A DNA stretch of 64,000 bases from Methylotenera oryzisoli (GCF_004661485.1 NZ_PQVH01000006.1:124001-188000), one strand, 5' to 3'; counted from the stretch's first letter, positions 48,743-58,013 are shown. Made by a program: numbers and translations. The notes: generated from the letters alone by a model not told the origin.

Positions 48743-49588
48743 ATGTTTAACCCGTTTGACCTACTTAAAATTAAAGAGCTGTTTAGCCTTAAAGAGTGGT
48801 GGGAAGATAGGGTTTACGGCAAAAACAAAGAGCTACGTGCGCTAGCAAGGCGCGTGCTCAAAGTGCTGGATGCTCACCAAATCCCCACCTCGCGCATACA
48901 AACGGTTTTTCCTCAGCTTGATATTCAGCCAAAGGATTTTAAAAGTTTGGATAGTGTGATTGCTATTCTCAATGAGCCATTTTTAGCGGCGTTTTCAAAC
49001 AAGTTTTTTATTGATCGCGCATGGTTAGATACTGGCGTGAGTAACCCGCAAGACCAGTTAGAGCATGGCTATGATTTTGAATCCATTTATGATTATTTAG
49101 TTAAGCTTAAATCAACAGAAAATCAGAGTGTTATCGCACATTTTATAGCCCAAACAGGCACTAAGTTTGTGCCAGCAGAAGACCACGGCACATATGAAGG
49201 CTTAGTCGTGGCACTTGAGTTTATTGAATACGGTGATGGTAATTTTGAGTATTCGCGTTATCAATTGCTGTATGTGGGTTACTGGCATTACTACAAAACC
49301 CGCATGATGATTAAAGCGATTTCGCTGCTGTGCTTTCAATTAGGTTTTATTCAAAAAGGCTATTTCAGCAAATACGCTAATTACCAAGGTATAGAAAAAT
49401 ACATGGTCGCTGAAATTTTTGATCATGTATTTCCAAAGTCTTGGCATCCAGATGACTATATTTTTATCTCTGACCAAAGCGCTTGCTCCAAAGATAGAGA
49501 TGACGCGCTGCGCTTTCATAGCTACTTAAAAGATATTGGTTTTTATGAGCGAATTAAAAATCTGAAATCTACGCCATTTTTAAGTTAA
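48743..49588 (+). CDS. Unknown protein in the type I RM operon
   Basis: 281 aa, starting 1 base after hsdS, so it is in the same operon. No motif of a known nuclease or antirestriction protein is visible. It has aromatic-rich stretches (RYQLLYVGYWHYYKTRMMIKA) and an acidic middle. Its position suggests an accessory of the RM system; this is inference. Confidence 0.65.
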   Translation: MFNPFDLLKIKELFSLKEWWEDRVYGKNKELRALARRVLKVLDAHQIPTSRIQTVFPQLDIQPKDFKSLDSVIAILNEPFLAAFSNKFFIDRAWLDTGVSNPQDQLEHGYDFESIYDYLVKLKSTENQSVIAHFIAQTGTKFVPAEDHGTYEGLVVALEFIEYGDGNFEYSRYQLLYVGYWHYYKTRMMIKAISLLCFQLGFIQKGYFSKYANYQGIEKYMVAEIFDHVFPKSWHPDDYIFISDQSACSKDRDDALRFHSYLKDIGFYERIKNLKSTPFLS

Positions 49589-49795
49589 TCATTGGCTAGC
49601 CCCCACTAGTAAATTGCACTACGCATAATAAATTTTGCTTACTTGTTTACGTAATGATGATTGCCACCAATCATTAAAAAATGATCAAGTATCTGTTATG
49701 TAAGCAGATTATTATTTTTTGTAATTAGTATATTTGCTAATATTGGTTTATAATTTCTATTATTTTAATAATTTTATAAACCTTGGAGGCTGATA

Positions 49796-50848
49796 ATGAT
49801 TGGTGAGCGTTTAAAACGAGCACGTTCGGCAGCAGGCTTTTCAATGGATGTATTAGGCACAGCTGTCGGTATAAGTGCCAACATGATCAAAAAGTATGAG
49901 CACGATTTAAGCATGCCATCCTCAGGTGTGTTGCTTAAACTTGCTGCTGCCTTAAACGTGCGTACAGAGTATTTTTTTCGCCCTGCTAAAGTTAAGTTAG
50001 CAGAGGTGGAGTATCGCAAGAAAGCGAACGCTTCTGCCTACATCATCAAAAAAATTGAAGCGGATGTATTAGATCAAGCGGAACGTTGGCATGAGCTCGC
50101 TAATTTATGGCCGCAATTTCCTATACCACCATTTTTATTTGATGCAGAATTACCGAATATATCGTGCCTAGACGATATAGACGAAGTTGTAGATTGCGTG
50201 CGTAGCCACTGGAATCTTGGTCTAAACCCTCTGCCTAATATGATTGATCTGCTTGAATCTAAGGGGGTGTTAGTCATCATCACCCAAACCGATGTTAAGA
50301 ATACGTTTGATGGTTTGCAAGCGCACATTGGCAACCAACCAGTGATTGTTGTTTCTGCAGATTGGCCAGGTTGTCGCCAGCGCTTCACACTCGCGCATGA
50401 ATTGGGGCATCTCATTATGCACGGCCACTTACCTGTTGGTATGGATGAGGAAAAAGCCTGCAATCGTTTTGCTTCAGCGTTTTTATTACCAAAATCTGGA
50501 ATAGTTGAGCACTTAGGTAAAACTCGTAAAAATATTGAGCCGCGTGAGTTGTTTATACTCAAACATGAGTACGGTTTAAGCATGGCGGGTTGTCTGTTCC
50601 GGGCGAGTGATTTAGGGATTATCAGTGACCAGAAACGTGTAAGTATGTTTAAGCTATTTACAATGCGAGGATGGCGCACGCAAGAACCTGGTGAGCCATA
50701 TCGAGCTGAAACTACTTGTCTCTTTGAGCAATTGGTATATCGCGCACTCGGTGAACAAATTATCTCTGAATCCAAAGCGGCTGAGTTACTGCAAATGCCT
50801 TTAATTCAATTGCATCGCTCTCGCGTGATGTCAGAAATGGCCGCCTAG
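49796..50848 (+). CDS. Xre-HTH plus ImmA/IrrE-type zinc peptidase
   Basis: 350 aa. N-terminal Xre helix-turn-helix (residues 1-60), then a gluzincin domain with HELGH at 201-205 (FTLAHELGHLIMHGH) and an Asn/Asp downstream region. COG2856 proteins of this build act as antitoxin-like regulators in type II toxin-antitoxin pairs and cleave repressor partners in mobile elements. GGAGG ribosome site. Stop directly abuts the PIN gene. Confidence 0.9.
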   Translation: MIGERLKRARSAAGFSMDVLGTAVGISANMIKKYEHDLSMPSSGVLLKLAAALNVRTEYFFRPAKVKLAEVEYRKKANASAYIIKKIEADVLDQAERWHELANLWPQFPIPPFLFDAELPNISCLDDIDEVVDCVRSHWNLGLNPLPNMIDLLESKGVLVIITQTDVKNTFDGLQAHIGNQPVIVVSADWPGCRQRFTLAHELGHLIMHGHLPVGMDEEKACNRFASAFLLPKSGIVEHLGKTRKNIEPRELFILKHEYGLSMAGCLFRASDLGIISDQKRVSMFKLFTMRGWRTQEPGEPYRAETTCLFEQLVYRALGEQIISESKAAELLQMPLIQLHRSRVMSEMAA

Positions 50849-51328
50849 ATGCAAGTATTGATTAGCGATGCCAATATTCTGATTGATTTAGAAGAAGGAT
50901 TACTAATTGATAAAATATTTGAATTACCTTTTGTCTTCAAAATACCTGATGTGTTATTTGAAGAAGAGTTAAGCGAACAACATCATCATTTGATTGCTCT
51001 TGGGCTACAACTGGGCGAGCTAACTGGGGAGTCATTGATAAAGGTTTTTGCTTTGATTGAACAATACCCCCAACCTAGCCGTAATGACTGCCTTGCGCTC
51101 GCCTTGGCGAAGCAGGAGAACTGTCCCCTCATCACTGGTGATAAAAACTTGCGTAAGGCTGCAGAAACTGAAGAGGTGCAAGTCTATGGCACTTTATGGT
51201 TGGTTGAATGCTTAGTGCAGCATAGTATTATCAATAAGCTTCAAGCTCATTCAGCATACGAACGTATGGAACAATATGGCAGAAGATTGCCTTGGCCAGA
51301 GGCTCATCAGCGTATCAATAATCTTTAA
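50849..51328 (+). CDS. PIN-domain protein, putative toxin (DUF3368-like)
   Basis: 159 aa. PIN nuclease acidic residues in DANILIDLE, NDCLALALAK and TGDKNLR form the expected metal site. No gap to the Xre-ImmA gene, so they are translationally coupled; Xre/COG2856 with a PIN partner is a known toxin-antitoxin pattern. It likely cuts RNA when released. The reverse order (regulator first) is normal for this class. Confidence 0.85.
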   Translation: MQVLISDANILIDLEEGLLIDKIFELPFVFKIPDVLFEEELSEQHHHLIALGLQLGELTGESLIKVFALIEQYPQPSRNDCLALALAKQENCPLITGDKNLRKAAETEEVQVYGTLWLVECLVQHSIINKLQAHSAYERMEQYGRRLPWPEAHQRINNL

Positions 51329-51744
51329 ATTCATCTTAAGCTCAAAAATTGAGTTTATCGGATCAAACTCTATTCCACGATAAAACAGTGTGTACCACAT
51401 CAGACTAATGCCCAAAAACCATTTTAAGACCCATTGCAGCCGAATTGTGATTGATTAGACCCTCTGGCATCATAAAAAGATAAAAGCCCTTATAGGGGCT
51501 TTTATCTTTAACTCCTACCAAATTTCAAATATCTATCAAAATATTAATATGAAATTTCTGGATTTATCTAGAAATCAGCTGGAATCTACAAGTGTAGGTT
51601 CTCATTTATATCAATATTTCGATATCACTAAATCAATAAGTTAACTGTATAGTAAAGAGACAACAATGTAAATTTGTCTCAAATTTCTAGATAATCCTAT
51701 TCTTTTCTGCTTGTGAAAAACAAAGAAATTTAACTTTTCTTATG
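51329..51744. other. Gene-free region between the PIN gene and the DUF3800 gene
   Basis: 416 bases. It contains a strong terminator hairpin (51479-51506) and an imperfect palindrome with arms CTACA and TGTAG about 51587-51599. A copy of ATTTATCTAGAAAT and a near-reverse ATTTCTAGATAA are present about 120 bases apart. No gene with a ribosome site was seen. It separates two operons of opposite direction and may be a junction between modules. Confidence 0.55.
51479..51506 (+). terminator. Terminator after the PIN gene region
   Basis: GATAAAAGCCC (51479-51489) with GGGCTTTTATC (51496-51506). Confidence 0.8.
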
Positions 51745-52809
51745 TTACTTTTCATATAAATAATCAACCATATGATCAACTGGATTAATACCATCTTCCG
51801 AAGCAGTACCCAAATCTTCAGGGGTTACATCAGGCGTAGGATAAAGACCATTGATTATCCATTTCAAACAGCCGGTGTCATGAATCATTACAGCTAGGCT
51901 ATCCATTTTATTCATTTCTCGGCATTTAAGATAATGATTAATAGCCCCGGAACAAATATCAGCTATCTGAATTTGAGGATGACTAATAGAATCCCCCTGT
52001 TCTAATGAAATAGCACGTAACGGAAATAAATATTTCCTACGATCATAGCCGATAAGTTCAGATTTTTCATCATGCAACGCCATCATTTGCTCAAAGGTTT
52101 CGTGAGATGCTAAAACTGGCTTTGAACTATCATGAATGACCTGAAACCGTGCTAATTTACGTCGACCCCATTCATTAATATGTTCAAAAAGAGCCGGGAT
52201 AGCTGGCTCTAGAGAGGCATTACCTATATATGGAAACCATCTATGAAAAAGACTAGAATCAGTAAAAAGTTGTAAATCATCTTTAAACTCATTGTCGACA
52301 GATGACTCCATCATAGATTTTCCGGCCTCAAAAAACTCTTTGATACAATCATCTGATCTAAATCGCATTAGATTTACAAAACTTTCTAAAAACCTATCTG
52401 TGTTCTCTATCCCACAAAATACTGGCATGCAGTAATAAAGCATGTTGGACATAGCGATATTTGCACCTTGTTTATACAAATCTTCACCAATATCGTTTAT
52501 GAGTGTTTCTGCGATTAGATCAACCATTTTTGTAACAACCATAAACCGCTTGTGATAAATATCAACAACAACACGGGTTTCATTTAAACGCGGGTCGGTG
52601 AATAAATTGGTTAATCTCTTAATGCCTGCTTGAGACTTTTTAAGTACTTTAAATTTTGCTTCATCTCCTTGATGTGAACGAACATGCTCAAGTAAAGCTT
52701 CTGCTTCTGCCTTACTCAAGTCATTTGATGCTAATACGAAGTACGGTTGCTCATGATCAGTAAGTTTTTCGCCAGAATTGCCAGATTCATCACAGTAAAT
52801 AGCTACCAT
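51745..52809 (-). CDS. DUF3800 domain protein
   Basis: 354 aa. The N-terminus MVAIYCDESGNSGE is the DUF3800 signature (DESGN) and QIADICSGAINHY near residue 290 supplies the later Asp; the family has an RNase H-like fold and is common in defence islands and phages. The cleavage target is not known. It lies 37 bases after the proteasome-like gene, so they form an apparent two-gene operon. Confidence 0.85.
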   Translation of the reverse strand: MVAIYCDESGNSGEKLTDHEQPYFVLASNDLSKAEAEALLEHVRSHQGDEAKFKVLKKSQAGIKRLTNLFTDPRLNETRVVVDIYHKRFMVVTKMVDLIAETLINDIGEDLYKQGANIAMSNMLYYCMPVFCGIENTDRFLESFVNLMRFRSDDCIKEFFEAGKSMMESSVDNEFKDDLQLFTDSSLFHRWFPYIGNASLEPAIPALFEHINEWGRRKLARFQVIHDSSKPVLASHETFEQMMALHDEKSELIGYDRRKYLFPLRAISLEQGDSISHPQIQIADICSGAINHYLKCREMNKMDSLAVMIHDTGCLKWIINGLYPTPDVTPEDLGTASEDGINPVDHMVDYLYEK

Positions 52810-52846
52810 TTAAAATTATTCTTTTCTAGTAATTATATAAATTCAA

Positions 52847-53653
52847 CTAAATATTACGTGGTCTTGGCTGCCTTTGAGCACCTAATAATATTAATCCCGT
52901 TTCAGAATCACATCTTTCAAAGCATTCGTTATACCAGTCAAAGCTTGATTTATTAAATATACTATCTATTTTTAGACCACATAAATATTGTTGTTCTTCA
53001 AAAATAACTCCTAACGGCTTGGAAGCTGAATTACGTTGAATAGTTACCAATTGGGGAGCGCCGCCAGTGCATGGGTCTTTATGGCTTCTCAATGTATCGC
53101 AAAATGCAGAATAGACGGATCGGCTAGTATTTTTAATTTCGCTTCGCTGCCAAACCTGATTATTCTCATCGATGACTTTTTTACCTGTTCCTAAACTTAC
53201 AACTTGGCCTGAGGTTGTGGGAATACTGTAGTCCTTGGAAGAAAATTCATTTTTTGAATCCCAACTTAAAGATCTAAGCTCAAATATACAATCATTACTT
53301 TCTCCTATTCTTGAACCATGCAAAATAGTAAACGGTAATGGTTTTTCCTTTGGGTAACTATTAAACGCACTAGTGATTAGAGTTTTGACTTTGTTAAATT
53401 TTTCTTCGGGACTGTCAGTCTTACAGTACAAGCCACCTAAGTTAGCTAAAGTCAAAACTCTACTAAGAATTTGTGATGGGAAAAGCACATCTCCACAATA
53501 TCCAAAAATATCCGGGTAATTGTTTACACTAAACAGTTTAGCTCCATAATCCCATTTTTCTGATGACCCCCAACTAATACGGCTATCACTTGCAAAATAT
53601 AGAGCTGAAGGTCCTCGACTATCAACAGCAATCCAAGCCATTAGAGATGTCAT
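52847..53653 (-). CDS. Proteasome/Anbu-like Ntn hydrolase
   Basis: 268 aa. N-terminus MTSLMAW would expose Thr after Met removal, as in proteasome beta, HslV and Anbu. FASDSR (20-25) places Asp23 16 residues before Lys39, the same spacing as Asp17-Lys33 in proteasome subunits. FGYCGD (50-55) and SLGTGK (153-158) resemble the later turns, and DPCTGG (193-198) matches Asp166-x2-Ser169-Gly-Gly with Thr for Ser. So the catalytic set appears complete. Anbu usually lies beside transglutaminase-type genes; this one instead precedes a DUF3800 gene. AGGT lies 7 bases before the ATG. It may be a peptidase or an amidohydrolase of the same fold. Confidence 0.75.
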   Translation of the reverse strand: MTSLMAWIAVDSRGPSALYFASDSRISWGSSEKWDYGAKLFSVNNYPDIFGYCGDVLFPSQILSRVLTLANLGGLYCKTDSPEEKFNKVKTLITSAFNSYPKEKPLPFTILHGSRIGESNDCIFELRSLSWDSKNEFSSKDYSIPTTSGQVVSLGTGKKVIDENNQVWQRSEIKNTSRSVYSAFCDTLRSHKDPCTGGAPQLVTIQRNSASKPLGVIFEEQQYLCGLKIDSIFNKSSFDWYNECFERCDSETGLILLGAQRQPRPRNI

Positions 53654-53729
53654 AAAGTTTACCTAAATTAGTTTGTAGTATTTTAAAAATACCTAGTATG
53701 ATATTTCATGCTTTACATATTCAGTAAAG

Positions 53730-53830
53730 CGCCGATGCGACACCCGCGACCTCCACCTTCTAACAGCCGCAAACATTTTTTGGGGGTAGTCCAGGACAAC
53801 CTCTCCCCTTGGGGAGGGGCAGGTGGGGAA
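53730..53830. repeat. GC-rich hairpin patch in an AT-rich gap
   Basis: Within the 207-base gap 53654-53860 a GC-rich piece contains the hairpin CCTCTCCCC (53800-53808) with GGGGAGGGG (53811-53819), and a preceding stretch with GCGACACCCGCGACCTCC. Composition differs sharply from both flanks, as in REP-like palindromes or junctions left by mobile DNA. Confidence 0.5.
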
Positions 53831-53860
53831 TTCAAAGATTCATTCCTTATTTAACTATTT

Positions 53861-54532
53861 TTAAGGGAATTTCAACTGCCTGACATATACTCCAAATTTA
53901 TCTACAGGCTGTTGATATTTGATACATGCTACATCTTTTGAAAAAAGCATTAGAGGAATAGCAGGATCTGCTGGTATTTTTTTAATAAACCAGCGTGCAC
54001 GACTTCTTATTGATGAGGATAAAAGCGCGGTTTCTCTCCTGAGTCCCAAAACCTCTCTCAGGTTCTCTTTTTTGAATTTCGTATCTTTACATGACGCTGC
54101 AAATGTTAATTCATATATATTTGGTCTACATGTAGTTGACTTTAAAGGGTAAAAAACTGCCACATCAAGTTCATGGTAACTAGCAGGGGAAGATAACGTG
54201 CTAGATTTAATCGCACTTAAAGTCATAACCTCTACTGAAATCCATGCTTCAAATCTTAGAATTCCATGTATGTTATAAATGCCGCAGTAGGTAAATTTAT
54301 TTTTATCCGCCTTTGCTGGACCTCCAGCAAATCTAAGCTCATTGGGAGTTAAGCCACTGGGGCTATGTGCTTTAATAATATAGCCCTTTGACTTTAATTT
54401 CTGTAAGACTTTCAGCAAGGCATAGAGCTCAAAGGCCTTTCCATCAACATAACTACCTGCAATATTTGGTTTTGTAACATTTGAAATAGCTTTATCAAAA
54501 AGCTTTTCTAGGTCAGGTTTAGAAATTATCAT
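53861..54532 (-). CDS. Unknown protein, possible PD-(D/E)xK nuclease
   Basis: 223 aa. Candidate active-site pieces are the Asp in HELDVAVFYP and the downstream xxK in ELTFAASCKDTKF, similar to Mrr-like nucleases although Glu is replaced by Ser in the last motif. Overlaps the preceding gene by 4 bases (ATGA), so it is the third gene of a three-gene operon with 54529-54963 and the membrane protein. Function otherwise unknown; nuclease call is an inference. Confidence 0.5.
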   Translation of the reverse strand: MIISKPDLEKLFDKAISNVTKPNIAGSYVDGKAFELYALLKVLQKLKSKGYIIKAHSPSGLTPNELRFAGGPAKADKNKFTYCGIYNIHGILRFEAWISVEVMTLSAIKSSTLSSPASYHELDVAVFYPLKSTTCRPNIYELTFAASCKDTKFKKENLREVLGLRRETALLSSSIRSRARWFIKKIPADPAIPLMLFSKDVACIKYQQPVDKFGVYVRQLKFP

Positions 54533-54963
54533 GGTTTAGGCCTATTTTTTCTTGAATTATCGTTCGCTCTGAAACTATCAAATTCGTTTTCAAAGTTCGG
54601 ATAGTACAAATCCAAAATCTTCCTTAGCTCAACTTCCTCTTCTGTACAATCTTGAACATCATTAAGTCCTATTTCTCTTCCAGTAATTGGATCTAAGAAA
54701 GTAATAGCTTTAACTGGCTCACCTAATACCCCAGATAAAGCTTCGTAGAGATTAGCTATATCTTTTTTATTTACAGGGAAGGCTTGTATTCGCAATAAAC
54801 TTAAGACCTGTTCCACTTGATCTACTACTGAAAAAATTTCTTCTTTTGAATTAAAGATTTGGTTTAATTCATTAATGAAATATTGTTCTGGCCTTTGATT
54901 TGATCTCTCACTCATTATTTCTTGGAGATATTCTTTTATTTGATGCGCTTCTTCTAGAGTCAT
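54529..54963 (-). CDS. Unknown acidic protein
   Basis: 144 aa, mostly helical and acidic, no domain I recognise. Middle gene of the three-gene operon, 33 bases after the membrane protein and overlapping the next gene. The C-terminal tail is basic (NSRKNRPKP). Confidence 0.6.
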   Translation of the reverse strand: MTLEEAHQIKEYLQEIMSERSNQRPEQYFINELNQIFNSKEEIFSVVDQVEQVLSLLRIQAFPVNKKDIANLYEALSGVLGEPVKAITFLDPITGREIGLNDVQDCTEEEVELRKILDLYYPNFENEFDSFRANDNSRKNRPKP

Positions 54964-54996
54964 AATGAGTTTATTGAATCTTCGCTAGCAATTGAT

Positions 54997-55668
54997 TTAA
55001 GTATTTTTATTGTTAATTTTGGTCGTACGATATGAACCCTTGTGCCAAAAACCTCCAGCATATGATCTTCCTAACCAGAAGAATAAAAGGATACTTATTA
55101 CACTTAATATTATTAAGATAGAGTAAAAAGGATTGACTGGCAGAGTGCAATCAAATGTAGGCAAAGACTTTACCAATAAACAAAGCCAAAGTGCCGTAAC
55201 GAACAAACTTATAATTTGATTGATTTTTGAGACTGAGAAATTAGATGGCCCAGTTATTAAATGGCTAAAGTGCTCACTAATTTTTTGAGGGTCATTTCTA
55301 GTTAGTACTACTTTATAGAGTGGGCCAGTGATTGCATTTTCAAGAAGATCCACATGCTTTTCCCAATTTTCTTGCCAATGTTTACTACCACGATTAACTA
55401 GTACCCAAGCAACTGAAAACACTACTCCTAAACATGAAAGCACTATTGAAAGTTCTTGTTTAGAAACCCTATCTGAAATAGCTTGAACAGCTAGATATCC
55501 TGCTAGTGTAGCGCCTATAAAAGTCCAAAAGTAACTAGCCCTTTTCCAATAAAGTTCAATCTCAAATTTTCGAATATCTAGCGCTGCATTCAATGCTGCA
55601 AGCTGAATTTTCTTATCTTTCAAAAAATCTCTTTCATAGTCATCTTGAGTGTAATTTTGCTCGGGCAT
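54997..55668 (-). CDS. RipA-family-like multi-pass membrane protein
   Basis: 223 aa. After a charged N-terminus, KFEIELYWKRASYFWTFIG leads into the first helix; two hydrophobic pairs follow (residues 48-90 and 155-200). The WKRASYFW lead and NRGSKHWQENWEKHVDLLE are typical of the RipA-like octameric membrane proteins found in many bacteria. In a defence island such a protein could be a pore-forming effector. AAGG ribosome site. Confidence 0.65.
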   Translation of the reverse strand: MPEQNYTQDDYERDFLKDKKIQLAALNAALDIRKFEIELYWKRASYFWTFIGATLAGYLAVQAISDRVSKQELSIVLSCLGVVFSVAWVLVNRGSKHWQENWEKHVDLLENAITGPLYKVVLTRNDPQKISEHFSHLITGPSNFSVSKINQIISLFVTALWLCLLVKSLPTFDCTLPVNPFYSILIILSVISILLFFWLGRSYAGGFWHKGSYRTTKINNKNT

Positions 55669-55892
55669 GATATAGCCTTGTTGTTTAGTAATTCTAATAA
55701 AATCTTTTCAGACAATTCTGGTTTAGCAACTTTAATTTCAATCAAAATATAACTAACGAAAAAGGTCGCCTACCTTACACGGAATTTATCTACTCTGAAG
55801 GCAGGGTGCCGGACGTAAAGTATGTGACCTATGCTGTATTCTAACTCTAAAATTTAAACTAGTACTGAGTTTATAAATTATGGAGTTATGCT

Positions 55893-57128
55893 ATGTCAGT
55901 TACTCGTGAAAAACTCTATGAAGAAATCTGGGCAGAACCAATCACAACCGTTTCAAAACGATACGGAGTTTCTGATAGTTATTTAATACGGATCCTCAAA
56001 AGCCTAAATATACCCAGACCACCTAGAGGTTATTGGGCAATGGTTGCTGCTGACATCCATCCTGAAAAACCTTCCCTACCCAAAGCACGACTTGGTGATG
56101 CGATTACATGGTCACGTGATGGACGAGTGGAATATGCTACTGATACGTCTCTGGAATCAAAGACAGTAAAAAGCTTTAAACTAGATCCGCGTACTTCTAC
56201 TCACCGCTTGGTTCAAGAAGCTCGTGAGCACTTTAAGAATGTTAGAGACTCGCGTAGTGCATATCTAAAACCTAATAAAAAGTTAGTCATTGATTTGATC
56301 GTTTCAAAGGGCTGCCTAGAACATGCGCTTGATGTAACTAATCAGCTTTTCTTAATGTTAGAAAATCTTGGGCATCCAGTAGTGTTCGCACCTCCTAACC
56401 AATACTTTCACCGAGCTGATATCAAAGAACTTAAAGAGTCAACTTCGTCACTTGACTATTCAACCCCCTGGAGCCCATGCCGACCCACTGTAGTCTATAT
56501 TCAAGATATCGGTATTGGTCTCACTGTATTTGAAACAAGTGAAGAGGTTGAGGTCGGTTATCTAAATGGTGAATTTATTCCTATAGCTGAGTATTGGCAG
56601 CATCCAAAAGTAAAAAATAAGTCTGTATATACATGGACGACTAAAGAAAGTCGACCTTCTGGTAGATTATGCATTCAAGCTTACTCAACTTATCCTGGAA
56701 CGCATTGGATTAAGCAATGGAAAGAATCTAAACCGGGTGAGATTTCTAAAAAGCTTCAACCCATAGTCAAGGAACTGTGTGATTCAGTAACTAAAGTAGT
56801 AGAGGCAACTAAGGTTGCCATACAAGAAGCTGAAGAACGTCAGCGCAAATGGGATGTGCAAAGAGAGAAAGATCGCATAGAAGCTGAGGAGCGGAGGCGC
56901 GCCCAGAATCTAAAAGACAGCCAGGACGAGCTCTTTAAAATCATTGAGGCTTGGGCTGAGGCTAAGCGGATTGATGAATTCTTTAAAGATGCTCAACTTC
57001 GAACAACTGAATTATCCGAAAGCGACCGCCAAACCGTTGAAAGAAGATTGACGGAAGCCCGGAAGCTATTAGGCACATTAGATGCTCTTGATCGTTTTAA
57101 AGAGTGGAGATCACCTGAAGAGCGTTAA
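55893..57128 (+). CDS. Unknown protein with N-terminal HTH and C-terminal coiled coil
   Basis: 411 aa. The start LYEEIWAEPITTVSKRYGVSD followed by YLIRILKSLNIPRPPRGYW reads as a helix-turn-helix with a recognition helix, a widespread architecture in uncharacterised genes of mobile regions. Residues about 300-380 form a charged coiled coil. It is the only plus-strand gene between 51.7 and 63.7 kb. Ribosome site TGGAGT. I cannot assign a function. Confidence 0.7.
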   Translation: MSVTREKLYEEIWAEPITTVSKRYGVSDSYLIRILKSLNIPRPPRGYWAMVAADIHPEKPSLPKARLGDAITWSRDGRVEYATDTSLESKTVKSFKLDPRTSTHRLVQEAREHFKNVRDSRSAYLKPNKKLVIDLIVSKGCLEHALDVTNQLFLMLENLGHPVVFAPPNQYFHRADIKELKESTSSLDYSTPWSPCRPTVVYIQDIGIGLTVFETSEEVEVGYLNGEFIPIAEYWQHPKVKNKSVYTWTTKESRPSGRLCIQAYSTYPGTHWIKQWKESKPGEISKKLQPIVKELCDSVTKVVEATKVAIQEAEERQRKWDVQREKDRIEAEERRRAQNLKDSQDELFKIIEAWAEAKRIDEFFKDAQLRTTELSESDRQTVERRLTEARKLLGTLDALDRFKEWRSPEER

Positions 57129-57134
57129 TTGTAA

Positions 57135-57626
57135 TTAATCTGGTATATAAGCCCAAGGGTCAGTTCGCCCAATTTCATCGAAGCTCATTTTCCAGCCTAA
57201 CGATAACTGTTCACGTGCCACTTTTGCGAATCCGACTGCACTCATACTTGCAGAGAAGTTTTCACAAGAACTTACTATTTTCGGTTTTCGAACTTTATTA
57301 ATACAGGCTGCTACATAATCTGCCGGCATCTCTAATGCTCTAACCATTTTCGAATCCAAAAATGTGCGACTTTTCCCGTGATATATTATCCAGAAATTCG
57401 CTGCAGCCTTAATCTTTTCTTCGGAGCTTGGCACTTTGTCTATATCTCCCAGAACTTCAAAAAGCTCATCTACAACTTCTATCTGCTTTTCGTAAAAAGG
57501 CTTTTTATACTCTCGCTCTTGTATATCTTTGTATTGAATAAAACCAAATACACCCGAAATTATCAAAGCAACAGCACCTAAAATTTTAATCAAAGTATCA
57601 ATGTAATTATATTTTTCTTGGTTCAT
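57135..57626 (-). CDS. Membrane-anchored unknown protein
   Basis: 163 aa. One N-terminal helix (residues 11-29), then an extended soluble domain with two cysteines. Last gene of the candidate ubiquitin-like operon, 29 bases after the preceding membrane gene. No motif assignable; as an operon end member next to a membrane protein it may be a membrane effector. It converges with the HTH gene 6 bases away. Confidence 0.6.
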   Translation of the reverse strand: MNQEKYNYIDTLIKILGAVALIISGVFGFIQYKDIQEREYKKPFYEKQIEVVDELFEVLGDIDKVPSSEEKIKAAANFWIIYHGKSRTFLDSKMVRALEMPADYVAACINKVRKPKIVSSCENFSASMSAVGFAKVAREQLSLGWKMSFDEIGRTDPWAYIPD

Positions 57627-57655
57627 TTATTTTCCTAATTAAGTTACTGAAGCGA

Positions 57656-57985
57656 TTAATTTGATATTCCGTTCTTATAGCGAAAATAGATTAGCCCAGC
57701 TGCATTCCAGAATGATGCAATAGAAAAACATAAACCTAACAATAAAGCCCCAATTCCAATACATTTATACACGATATAGGTTGCGTGTTTAATTCCATCG
57801 GTAGACTGCATTTCGAGAGACGGTGTAATTAACATTGCCGCCAGCATTAGTATCACAGCTATTACTGTATAAATTAAAATCCTTCTTTCATAAGCCCTAT
57901 GTTCATTAATAAAGTTATAGGAACTTCTATTCCATAAACTTGCAATGCTTGATACCAAATTCAAAATCCATTCTAAAAAATTCAT
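57656..57985 (-). CDS. Small two-helix membrane protein
   Basis: 109 aa with helices about residues 36-53 and 70-98. Charged ends, no catalytic motif. 28 bases after the DUF6527-like gene and 29 before the next, so probably in the same operon. Unknown function. Confidence 0.6.
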   Translation of the reverse strand: MNFLEWILNLVSSIASLWNRSSYNFINEHRAYERRILIYTVIAVILMLAAMLITPSLEMQSTDGIKHATYIVYKCIGIGALLLGLCFSIASFWNAAGLIYFRYKNGISN

Positions 57986-58013
57986 GTATTGCCCCCTAAA
58001 TATTAATGATTGA

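Noticed and set aside
50074-50775. A long minus-strand open frame opposite the ImmA gene
   Set aside because: It lacks any family signal and is the antisense shadow of a clear gene; same for frames opposite AsmA, nrdJa and thiC.
53730-53770. A tRNA remnant (minus strand, AGGTCGCGGGT resembles a T-arm)
   Set aside because: The T-loop and the matching arm do not fit; no acceptor stem.
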